Both the position numbers and the translations under genes were made by a program. Under the pieces are notes generated by a model, which searched no databases, was not told the DNA's origin, and worked only from the letters and a program-made list of their open reading frames with translations. This document shows, in pieces, positions 7,330 to 13,334 of a DNA stretch of 13,334 nucleotides (positions are counted from its first letter, which is position 1; each line of letters begins with the position of its first letter). This DNA is from Gp6-AA40 sp050742535 (GTDB taxonomy: Bacteria; Acidobacteriota; Vicinamibacteria; Vicinamibacterales; UBA2999), in NCBI GenBank assembly GCA_050742535.1, contig JBOGIQ010000147.1:1-13334 (forward strand), given 5' to 3'.

Positions 7330-8148
7330 ATGCACAGCTCGACTATTGGACACGAAGCCCGCAACGGCGAGGGGATCGTCAGATACCAGGTCGAAGGCGA
7401 CCCTGGCGCCCCGCCAGTGATCCTGATCAATTCGATTGGCAGCACGGGCGAGATGTGGACGCGGCAGATGGACGCCTTCAGGGCGGCTTTCAGGGTAATC
7501 CGCTACGACGTCAGAGGCCACGGCACGTCCTCGGTCCCGCGAGGCCCATACACCCTGGACCAGCTCGGCGGCGACGCGCTGGCAGTCCTGGACCACGCCG
7601 GCGTCTCCGCGGCGCATGTATGCGGAATCTCGCTCGGCGGAATTACAGCCCAGTGGCTCGGGCTGAATGCGCCCGGCCGCGTCCGTGGGCTGGTGCTGGC
7701 AAACACGGCGGCGCGCATTGGCACGGTGGAGTCATGGACCGAACGGATCGGCGTCGTGCATCAGAAGGGAATGTCGGCAGTGGCGGACCTCGCAATGGAA
7801 CGCTGGTTCACGCCGTCGTTTCGTGAACGCGATCCCGAAACGGTTCGCGCCTTCCGCACGATGGTCCAGAACTGCCCGCCGGACGGTTATCTGGGCTGCT
7901 GCGCAGCCTTGCGCGACGCCGACCTGCGCGATCAGGTGTCCGCGATTACCAAGCCCACACTGCTCATCGCCTCGAGCGCGGACACGGCTACGCCAGTTGA
8001 AGGACTCGAGTTCCTGCGCGAGCGCGTCAACATGTCACAGATGGTGACGCTCGACTCCGCGCATCTGAGCAACGTCGAATGCGCCGCGGAGTTCACCGCC
8101 GCCGTCCTGGAGTTCCTCCAGGCCCAAGGCCAAGGGCCGAAGGCCTAA
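7330..8148 (+). CDS. Alpha/beta hydrolase resembling 3-oxoadipate enol-lactonase (PcaD-like)
   Basis: The 272-residue protein has the usual length and order of the 3-oxoadipate enol-lactonase group. It shows an oxyanion-hole strand (ILINSIGSTGEMW, 31-43), RYDVRGHGTSSVPRGPYTLDQLG (58-80), nucleophile elbow GISLGG with Ser101, acid loop SADTATPVE with Asp218, and DSAHLSNVE with the catalytic His245. In the beta-ketoadipate pathway such enzymes hydrolyse 3-oxoadipate enol-lactone in the cytoplasm; no signal peptide is seen. No other pca gene is nearby, so an orphan or altered substrate is possible, and I give no gene symbol. The start at 7330 follows a G-run (7319-7323), a weak ribosome-binding site. 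The last eight codons (AQGQGPKA, 8122-8145) and the TAA lie in GGCC-rich repetitive DNA next to the element at 8173, so the C-terminal tail looks repeat-derived. Confidence 0.85.
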   Translation: MHSSTIGHEARNGEGIVRYQVEGDPGAPPVILINSIGSTGEMWTRQMDAFRAAFRVIRYDVRGHGTSSVPRGPYTLDQLGGDALAVLDHAGVSAAHVCGISLGGITAQWLGLNAPGRVRGLVLANTAARIGTVESWTERIGVVHQKGMSAVADLAMERWFTPSFRERDPETVRAFRTMVQNCPPDGYLGCCAALRDADLRDQVSAITKPTLLIASSADTATPVEGLEFLRERVNMSQMVTLDSAHLSNVECAAEFTAAVLEFLQAQGQGPKA

Positions 8149-8172
8149 GGGCTGGTCAAGGGATAAGGCGCT

Positions 8173-8293
8173 TCGTTCTTCACTTAGGCCTTAGGGCCTT
8201 ATTCCTTAGGCCTAAAAAAGGGCCCGAACCCGCGCGCGGGACGCGCTCGGTCCGGGCCCTGCCAGGCAGAAGCTGCGTGGGACTCCTACCGGG
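8173..8293. repeat. Repeated structured intergenic element, copy 2
   Basis: Second copy, in the same orientation as 3782-3897. The first 20 bases (8173-8192) are identical to copy 1, followed by the same inverted repeat TTAGGCCT (8184-8191) / AGGCCTAA (8208-8215), six A (8214-8219), a GC hairpin closed by GGGCCCG (8220-8226) with CGGGCCC (8253-8259), and the identical AGCTGCGTGGGACTCCT at 8271-8287. The sequences flanking this 17-base block (8264-8270 and 8287-8293) pair only partly (five of seven), more weakly than in copy 1. It lies 103 bases beyond the stop of the minus-strand quinoprotein gene, a distance similar to that of copy 1 from the receptor stop. Further GGCCTAAGG-like units extend upstream into the end of the hydrolase gene (from about 8121). 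Confidence 0.75.
8214..8259 (-). terminator. Rho-independent terminator of the minus-strand quinoprotein gene
   Basis: On the minus strand a stem closed by seven perfect GC pairs (8259-8253 with 8226-8220), with a further GC-rich self-complementary interior (8229-8250), is followed by six T (8219-8214). It lies in the same relative place as the receptor terminator and within the repeated element. Confidence 0.7.
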
Positions 8294-8395
8294 CCAGTTG
8301 GTTAGACGCCGCCCGCGGGAGGGCGGCCTCTGACGCCCCCCTACGTTAAACGTTTTTCCCCCTGGCCGAAAAGCCCAGCCATGAGATTTGCCTGT
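8294..8395. other. Convergent intergenic stretch with a GC hairpin
   Basis: Between the repeated element and the quinoprotein stop there is no credible gene. A perfect 7-pair hairpin GCCGCCC (8308-8314) / GGGCGGC (8321-8327) with a 6-base loop is present but has no T-run on either strand, so it is not a standard terminator. The palindrome AAACGTTT occurs at 8348-8355. Confidence 0.4.
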
Positions 8396-10471
8396 TTATT
8401 GAGGCCCGCCCCCCCCGGCTCCCCTCCCGCCACCGCGACCGCCGCGGCCACCGTCACGGCCACCCTGCTGCTGCGGCAGCGCAAACGCCACGAGTTGCGC
8501 ACCGAATCCCGGCGCACCCGTCTGCGGGTTTGGTGCGCTGCCGCGAACGGCGAGGACGATGAACTGCCGGCCGTTCAGCATGTAGGTCATCGGCAGACTG
8601 ACTTGCGGACCTGGCATCGGCATCTGGAAAACGTCGGCACCGGTTGCCTTGTCATACACGTGGAAGATCGGTGCTCCACCTGACCCCTCGCCGGCAAACA
8701 GCAGCGTCTTCGTCACCAGCAGGCCGGCAACCGACGGCTTCCCTGTTTTCGGAATGTTGATGCCTTTCAGAGCCGCGTGGTTCTTGACGTTGTCGGGCGT
8801 GTCGCCGTTCGGAATCTGCCACGCGATCTCGCCCCTGTTCATGTTGTAGGCGGTAATGCGACCGTACGGCGGCTTCAACAGACGCAATCCCTGGACATTC
8901 GGCAGACCGCCGCTCAGCGTGTAATCCGCGTCCACTCGCGTCTGCTCCGGATTCGTATTCGGGTTCATCCCGAGCACGCCCGGATTCGTCGCGGAGCCGA
9001 CATACACGAAGCCCGTTTCCGGATCGGCTGCGCCGCCCTGCCAGTTCGCACCGCCGCCCAGCCCCGGGGCGATGATCGTCCCGCGGTGGCCGCCTTCGAC
9101 GATCAACGTGCCAGGGTCGTACATCGCACCCAGTCTGTGGTTCGCGACCGCCTTGATCGCTTCGGCACGAAGTGCAGGTGTGAAGTCGATCAGGTCGTTC
9201 TCCGTTACGCCCTGCTGATCGAATGCCGGCGGCTTCGTCGGGAACGGCTGCGTGGGAGCCGTCCACTCGCCTTTCACGTTGGTCTGCCGCACTGCGCGCT
9301 CCTCGATCGGCCAGACTGGATTCCCGTTGCGGCGATCGAACACGTATGCAAACGCCTGCTTCGACAGCTGCACGACAGCGGGAATCTGCTCGACCTTCCC
9401 GCCTCCCCGGTCGACGTTGAGGTCGATGAGGATCGGCTGCGGCGGCAGGTCGTAGTCCCAGATGTCGTGATGCACGAGCTGCTGGTGCCAGACTCTCTTT
9501 CCGGTTTTCGCATCGACCGCAACGATCGAGCTCGAAAAGAGGTTGTTCCCGGGGCGGTGGCCGCCGTAGGTGTCGTTCGTCGCCGCCTCGATGTTCAAGT
9601 AGATGAGACCAAGCTTCGGGTCGGCAGAGGACGGCCCCCACACACCGGCGTTCCCCGTGTATTCCGCAGAGCCGTTGAGCCAGGTGTCGTAGCCGAACTC
9701 ACCCTTGCGCGGTATGGTGTGGAACGTCCACACCTTCTTGCCGGTGACGACGTCGTACGCCATCACATCGAGCTTGACGTTCGCCTTGTTGACGCGGCCG
9801 CCGGGAATGGATGCGGGGCCGATGATGACCACGTTGTTGACGACGACGGGTGGTGAGCTGTTGCCGATCTTGCCGACCGGATCGAGGCTCTTGTCGTCCA
9901 TCTGCCGCATCATGTCGACGATGCCGTTCTCGCCGAAGCTGTCGACGAGCTGACCGGTCTTGGCATCCAGCGCGACCAGGTTGTAGCCAGGCGTCGCGGT
10001 GAAGATCCGCTCCCGACCCTTGCCATCGGTCCAATACGCGACGCCGCGATGCACCTTGCGCGGCGCGGAATCGAAGCGCGCGCCCTCATTCGGCCGGTAT
10101 GTCCACAAGGTTTCGCCGGTCGCCGCGTTTGCCGCGACCACGTTTCGCCGCGGGCCGGCAGTGAAATACAGCACGCCGTTGACCATGAGCGGCGTCGTCT
10201 CGGTCGTCAGCGTTTCAGTGGCCGTCCCGTAGTTGTCGAACCGCCACGTCCAGGCGACCTGCAGGTTCTTCACGGTCTCGCGGTTAATCTGATCCAGCGG
10301 CGAATAGCGATCGGTGCGTTCGTCGCCGCCGTAGGAGCGCCATTGAACCGCAGGGCCTGCCGGAGCAGGCGCCTGGGCTGCCGGGTTGTTTTGGGTGCGG
10401 CCCACAAGTGGCAATGCCGCGAGAAGGGCGAGAACGCCGAGGATGAGATGCGCACGACGCGGTGCCGCCAT
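8396..10471 (-). CDS. Secreted PQQ-dependent dehydrogenase, glucose-dehydrogenase-like quinoprotein
   Basis: The 691-residue protein begins at the ATG ending at 10471, preceded by AAAAGGAG (10486-10479) at 7 bases. The in-frame extension to 10543 reads through a tandem repeat and is rejected. A signal peptide (HLILGVLALLAALPLVG, 8-24) points to the periplasm. The body is an eight-bladed quinoprotein propeller of the type that oxidises sugars or alcohols with pyrroloquinoline quinone. Features include WRSYGGDERTDRYSPLDQI (44-62), blade signatures such as VVAANAATGETLW (111-123), VVALDAKTG-like repeats, and HHDIWDYDLP (334-343), which matches the active-site region of membrane glucose dehydrogenases. 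The N-terminal membrane domain of E. coli Gcd is absent, as is any haem motif. The last 22 residues or so are a Gly/Arg tail. Substrate is unknown; sugar or alcohol oxidation is inferred from the family. It is divergent from the operon at 10590. Confidence 0.9.
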   Translation of the reverse strand: MAAPRRAHLILGVLALLAALPLVGRTQNNPAAQAPAPAGPAVQWRSYGGDERTDRYSPLDQINRETVKNLQVAWTWRFDNYGTATETLTTETTPLMVNGVLYFTAGPRRNVVAANAATGETLWTYRPNEGARFDSAPRKVHRGVAYWTDGKGRERIFTATPGYNLVALDAKTGQLVDSFGENGIVDMMRQMDDKSLDPVGKIGNSSPPVVVNNVVIIGPASIPGGRVNKANVKLDVMAYDVVTGKKVWTFHTIPRKGEFGYDTWLNGSAEYTGNAGVWGPSSADPKLGLIYLNIEAATNDTYGGHRPGNNLFSSSIVAVDAKTGKRVWHQQLVHHDIWDYDLPPQPILIDLNVDRGGGKVEQIPAVVQLSKQAFAYVFDRRNGNPVWPIEERAVRQTNVKGEWTAPTQPFPTKPPAFDQQGVTENDLIDFTPALRAEAIKAVANHRLGAMYDPGTLIVEGGHRGTIIAPGLGGGANWQGGAADPETGFVYVGSATNPGVLGMNPNTNPEQTRVDADYTLSGGLPNVQGLRLLKPPYGRITAYNMNRGEIAWQIPNGDTPDNVKNHAALKGINIPKTGKPSVAGLLVTKTLLFAGEGSGGAPIFHVYDKATGADVFQMPMPGPQVSLPMTYMLNGRQFIVLAVRGSAPNPQTGAPGFGAQLVAFALPQQQGGRDGGRGGRGGGRGAGGGGPQ

Positions 10472-10478
10472 TCCAAAA

Positions 10479-10486
10479 CTCCTTTT
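10479..10486 (-). promoter_or_regulatory. Ribosome-binding site that fixes the quinoprotein start
   Basis: The minus strand reads AAAAGGAG, 7 bases before the ATG ending at 10471. This decides the start in favour of the signal peptide beginning MAAPRRAHL over the upstream ATG at 10543, which lies inside the tandem repeat. Confidence 0.7.
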
Positions 10487-10508
10487 GTGCGAAACGTTTG
10501 AGGTGCGC

Positions 10509-10537
10509 ATTCTAGATCCCAAACCCCAAATCCCAAA
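10509..10537 (-). promoter_or_regulatory. Candidate promoter of the minus-strand quinoprotein gene
   Basis: On the minus strand TAGAAT (10514-10509) matches the -10 consensus at five of six positions. Seventeen bases upstream the -35 position (10537-10532) reads TTTGGG, which is part of the tandem repeat rather than a good -35 box. The leader would be about 30 bases. A change in repeat number would alter the sequence at and upstream of the -35 position. Confidence 0.35.
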
Positions 10538-10548
10538 CCCCAAATCCC
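10518..10548. repeat. 14-bp tandem repeat with G-quadruplex potential in a divergent promoter region
   Basis: The plus strand has two perfect copies of CCCAAACCCCAAAT (10518-10531, 10532-10545) and then CCC. The minus strand therefore carries five G-tracts of 3-4 bases with 3-4 base loops, a textbook intramolecular G-quadruplex pattern. It sits between the two oppositely transcribed quinoprotein loci. Confidence 0.85.
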
Positions 10549-10589
10549 GGGGACCTGCGCTACACTTCGACCCCTACATTGGAGGCTCG

Positions 10590-11069
10590 ATGACCCCTCG
10601 ACTACGCGGCCGGATTGCCGCGCTCCTTTTCTCCGTCCTCCTCGCCACCGCCGGCATCAGCGGCCAGACCGGCGACAAATATACGGCGCGCCTGGGGATG
10701 GTTCCGGCCGCCAACGCGGCGCAACAGGCCAACGTGACGGGCAAGGGCGCCGCGACGGCGACGCTGGCTGGCACCAGGCTTACCGTCAGCGGCTCGTTTG
10801 AAGGGCTGCCGGCGCCCGCGACGGCGGCGCGGCTGCATCAGGGCATCAGCAAGGGTGCCCGTGGAAAGGCGATCGCCGATCTGACGATCACGAAGGCGGC
10901 GTCGGGTACGATTTCCGGCACCGTGAATCTGACTCCGGAACAGGCCGAGGCATTGAAGGTCGGAAAGATTTACCTGCAGGTGCACAGCGAACGGGGCATC
11001 CCGGTGGAGCAAGGCAAAGTGCAACCTGAAGTCGACAACAGCAACCTGTGGGGCTGGTTCCTGCGATGA
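10590..11069 (+). CDS. Secreted CHRD-domain protein
   Basis: This 159-residue protein starts at ATG 10590, behind GGAGG (10581-10585) with a short 4-base gap. A signal peptide (RIAALLFSVLLATAGISG, 8-25) directs it out of the cytoplasm. The rest matches the CHRD (chordin-like) fold: ATATLAGTRLTVSGSFEGL (55-73), PATAARLHQGISKGARGKAI (76-95), then SGTISGTVNLTPEQAEALKV (105-124) and KIYLQVHSERGI (126-137), the last corresponding to the usual LY-VNVHT strand. The family is a small all-beta domain of unknown biochemical role found in secreted bacterial proteins and in animal chordin. Its TGA overlaps the ATG of the cytochrome-quinoprotein (ATGA, 11066-11069), so the two are probably co-translated and may cooperate in the periplasm. 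The usual HxH in the middle of the domain is here RLHQG, a variation. Family call good, role unknown. Confidence 0.8.
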   Translation: MTPRLRGRIAALLFSVLLATAGISGQTGDKYTARLGMVPAANAAQQANVTGKGAATATLAGTRLTVSGSFEGLPAPATAARLHQGISKGARGKAIADLTITKAASGTISGTVNLTPEQAEALKVGKIYLQVHSERGIPVEQGKVQPEVDNSNLWGWFLR

Positions 11070-13207
11070 AAAAACATCTTCTGCTCTTCACGCTCGCGTT
11101 TGGCGTCACCGTCGCGCTCATGTCGGCGCAGCAGCCGCCGGCGGCGCCGGGTCCGTTTACGGCCGCGCAGGCCACCAGCGGCCGGACCGCATATGACCAG
11201 AATTGCGCCGGGTGCCACGGCCCGGACCTGCGCGGCGTTCCCGCGCTTTCGGGTCCGGCGTTCATCGGCGGCTGGAGCACGCGATCGACGCGCGACCTCT
11301 TGAACACGATCAGAACGTCGATGCCGCCCGATCGCGCGGGTCAACTCCGCGAGGAGGTGTACCTCGACATCGTCGCCTACATCCTTCAGGTCAATGGACG
11401 CACGCCGGGCAACCAGATGCTCACCACGGCCACCGATGTGCCGATTGGCGGAGGGGCGCCCGCACAGGCTGCGGCGCCGGCAGGCGCCGGCGGCGGACGC
11501 CAGGGCGCAGCAGCTCCCGCGCGCGGCGGCGGTCAGGGTGGAGCACCGGGTGGGCGTGGAGCGGCGCCGCCCGCGATCGGTCTGACGGTGCAGGGTGAGG
11601 TCAGGAATTTCACGCGCGTGACGGACGAGATGCTGAGGAATCCACCGCCGGGTGACTGGCTCGTCCTGCGGCGCGATCACTACGCATCGAACTTCAGCCC
11701 GCTGACGCAGATCACGCGCGACAACGCGCAGGACCTGCAGCTGGCGTGGGTGTGGCCAATGAACGAAGGCGGCACCAACCAGCCGTCGCCGCTCGCACAC
11801 AACGGCACGATTTATCTGAACAACACGACAGGCATCATCCAGGCGCTCGATGGCAAGACCGGCAATCTGATTTGGGAACATCGCCTCGGCGGGAATATCG
11901 CGATGCGCGGCATCGCGCTCTACGACGACAAGCTGTTCGTCACGATGAGCGACGCCAATCTGGTGGCGCTCGACGCGCGCACCGGCAAGCAAGTGTGGAA
12001 GGCGGCGATGCCGGACGGGCGGGGCAGCTCCAGCGGTCCCCTCGCGGCGCGCGGCAAGCTCATTCAGGGCATGGGCGGCTGCCAGCAGTACGTCGAGCAG
12101 AAATGCTTCATCAGCGCGTACGACGCGGCGACCGGCAAACAGCTCTGGCGCTTCCACACCATCGCGACTGAGGGCGAAGCCGGCAAAACCTGGGGCGCCC
12201 TCAGCAACCTCTATCGCGCCGGCGGCGAAACGTGGATCACCGGCAGCTACGATCCGGATCTGAATCTCACCTACTGGGGCACTGCGCAGGCGAAGCCGTG
12301 GATGCCGGTGAGCCGCGGACTCGACGCGCTCGAGAAGGCGCTCTATACGAGCTCCACGGTGGCGCTCGATGCGGATACGGGCAAGCTCGCCTGGTACTAC
12401 GCGCACGCGCCGAGCGAAGCGCTCGACCTCGACGTTGTCTTCGAACGGCTCCTGGCGGACTCCGCCGGACAGAACCTCGTGTTCACCGTCGGCAAGGACG
12501 GCATCCTGTGGAAGCTCGATCGCAAGACCGGCAAGTACCTGGGACACAAGGAGACCGTCTTCCAGAACGTGTGGGATCGCTTCGACCCCGTCACCGGCGA
12601 GCCGCGCTACCGTCAGGACATCCTCGACTCCGAAGTCGGCGAGTGGGTTGACGGCTGCCCGAGCACCGAGGGCGGGCACAACTGGCAGGCGATGAGCCAC
12701 CATCGAGGAACAAACCAGCTGATCATTCCCCTCAGCCAGAGCTGCATCGCCATCCGCGCGCAGCGCATCGAACAGCGGCCGGGTGGGGGCAGCGGCGGCG
12801 GCGCGGACCGCCGGTTCTACGAGATGCCGGGCACCGACGGCAACATCGGCAAGCTCGGCGCGTACGACGTGAACACGCTGAAGGAGACGTGGTCGCTGCA
12901 GCAGCGCGCACCGTTCCTCACCTCCGTCATCTCGACGGCGGGAGGCGTGGCGTTCGTCGGCGATCTCGATCGGATGTTCAAGGCGGTTGACGTGCGGACG
13001 GGCCGAGTGCTGTGGCAGACGAAGCTGACGACCTCGGTGCAGGGCTTCCCCATCACGTTTGCCATCGACGGCAAGCAGTACGTGGCGGTGACGACCGGGC
13101 TCGGCGGCGGCAGCCCGCGGCTCGTGCCGTCGACGCTCGCGCCGGAGATCAGAGTGCCGACTACGGGTCAGGCGCTGTACGTTTTTGCTTTGCCGGATAA
13201 GAGGTAA
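11066..13207 (+). CDS. Cytochrome c-quinoprotein fusion (PQQ-dependent alcohol-dehydrogenase-like, acidobacterial type)
   Basis: The 713-residue protein starts at ATG 11066, inside the ATGA overlap with the CHRD gene; a start at 11048 would lie before a poorer signal peptide. Residues 1-21 are a signal peptide. A class I cytochrome c domain follows (about 30-112), with haem-binding CAGCH at 47-51 and a probable distal ligand Met86 in TSMPP. A Gly/Ala/Pro/Arg-rich linker (about 128-170) leads to a quinoprotein propeller (about 190-713): LRRDHYASNFSPLTQIT, then blade motifs QALDGKTGNLIWEHRL, ALDARTGKQVW, AYDAATGKQLWRF and ALDADTGKLAW. The usual WDYD active-site motif of PQQ alcohol dehydrogenases is replaced by LDLD (453-456), and Cys339 and Cys347 take the place of the adjacent Cys pair. 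This fits the group NCBI calls acido-empty quinoproteins (from memory). The likely job is oxidation in the periplasm with electrons leaving through the fused haem; cofactor and substrate are unproven. Confidence 0.88.
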   Translation: MKKHLLLFTLAFGVTVALMSAQQPPAAPGPFTAAQATSGRTAYDQNCAGCHGPDLRGVPALSGPAFIGGWSTRSTRDLLNTIRTSMPPDRAGQLREEVYLDIVAYILQVNGRTPGNQMLTTATDVPIGGGAPAQAAAPAGAGGGRQGAAAPARGGGQGGAPGGRGAAPPAIGLTVQGEVRNFTRVTDEMLRNPPPGDWLVLRRDHYASNFSPLTQITRDNAQDLQLAWVWPMNEGGTNQPSPLAHNGTIYLNNTTGIIQALDGKTGNLIWEHRLGGNIAMRGIALYDDKLFVTMSDANLVALDARTGKQVWKAAMPDGRGSSSGPLAARGKLIQGMGGCQQYVEQKCFISAYDAATGKQLWRFHTIATEGEAGKTWGALSNLYRAGGETWITGSYDPDLNLTYWGTAQAKPWMPVSRGLDALEKALYTSSTVALDADTGKLAWYYAHAPSEALDLDVVFERLLADSAGQNLVFTVGKDGILWKLDRKTGKYLGHKETVFQNVWDRFDPVTGEPRYRQDILDSEVGEWVDGCPSTEGGHNWQAMSHHRGTNQLIIPLSQSCIAIRAQRIEQRPGGGSGGGADRRFYEMPGTDGNIGKLGAYDVNTLKETWSLQQRAPFLTSVISTAGGVAFVGDLDRMFKAVDVRTGRVLWQTKLTTSVQGFPITFAIDGKQYVAVTTGLGGGSPRLVPSTLAPEIRVPTTGQALYVFALPDKR

Positions 13208-13334
13208 CGGAGGTTACGGAGGGAACGGTTTCACAGGAGGAACGAAGGAACGAAGACGAACGGAGTTTGACGGCTAGCTACCGAGATCACAAAAGATCAC
13301 GAGGGCTGAGGCCGTTCGATTGGACGGCGTGCGA
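13208..13334. other. Non-coding end with purine-rich simple repeats
   Basis: After the TAA the plus strand is a degenerate purine-rich run: ACGGAGG-type units (13206-13227), then GAACGAAG-type units (about 13239-13262), then two GATCAC copies (13285-13290, 13295-13300). No gene, terminator with a T-run, or RNA gene is visible before the window ends. Confidence 0.5.

Noticed and set aside
8308..8327. GC hairpin as an extra terminator for the convergent genes
   Set aside because: Perfect stem, but no T-run on either strand.
8777..9856. 359-codon plus-strand frame across the quinoprotein gene
   Set aside because: Antisense shadow; composition and lack of motifs match other shadows.
10472..10543. 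N-terminal extension of the quinoprotein to an upstream ATG
   Set aside because: It would translate the tandem repeat (MGFGIWGLG) ahead of a complete signal peptide; a good ribosome-binding site marks the start at 10471.
10518..10548. CRISPR-like repeat
   Set aside because: The units are 14 bp, contiguous and without spacers; this is a simple tandem repeat.
11048..11065. Earlier start of the cytochrome-quinoprotein
   Set aside because: It would add GLVPA before MKKHLLL; the ATG at 11066 begins a typical signal peptide and overlaps the previous stop.
10970..12703. Long open frame on the minus strand (577 codons) opposite the CHRD and cytochrome-quinoprotein genes
   Set aside because: Rich in Arg, Ala, Val and His with no domain; it is the antisense shadow of GC-rich codons in two well-supported genes.

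Overview
This GC-rich window reads like Acidobacteriota chromosome, most plausibly the Vicinamibacteria. The suggestion rests on gene content: a long TonB-dependent receptor with an N-terminal carboxypeptidase-regulatory-like domain, two periplasmic quinoproteins, one of them fused to a cytochrome c, a membrane glycosyltransferase with C-terminal TPRs, and low-complexity G-rich or GGCC-rich intergenic repeats. No marker gene is present, so the taxonomy is an inference.

Layout: (1) 2-2904, plus strand: the end of a TPR protein (its beginning may lie outside the window), translationally coupled by a GTGA overlap to a PMT_2/GT39-type glycosyltransferase with its own TPR tail. (2) About 2904-3800: a gene graveyard holding a small coupled frame, an outer-membrane-protein-like remnant without a start, and a frameshifted C-terminal fragment of another gene. 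(3) 3782-3897: first copy of a repeated, structured intergenic element that includes the minus-strand terminator of the receptor gene. (4) 3992-7135, minus: the TonB-dependent, Oar-like receptor. (5) 7330-8148, plus, divergent from the receptor: an alpha/beta hydrolase resembling 3-oxoadipate enol-lactonase. (6) 8173-8293: second copy of the element, same orientation, including the terminator of the next minus-strand gene. (7) 8396-10471, minus: a secreted glucose-dehydrogenase-like PQQ protein. (8) 10472-10589: a divergent promoter region with a G-quadruplex-type tandem repeat. (9) 10590-13207, plus: a CHRD-domain secreted protein overlapping by ATGA a cytochrome c-quinoprotein fusion. (10) 13208-13334: non-coding, purine-rich simple repeat.

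Functionally, the right half looks like a periplasmic oxidation module: two PQQ-type beta-propeller dehydrogenases transcribed divergently, one with a built-in haem for passing electrons onward, plus a small secreted CHRD protein. The middle pair (receptor and lactonase-like hydrolase) could serve uptake and breakdown of a plant- or aromatic-derived compound, but only adjacency supports this. The left pair belongs to envelope glycosylation. No CRISPR array, rRNA, tRNA, transposase, integrase or recognised defence system was found. The strongest undescribed signal is the two-copy element at 3782-3897 and 8173-8293: two blocks of 20 and 17 identical bases, in the same order, around a variable GC hairpin with an A-run that reads as a minus-strand terminator.
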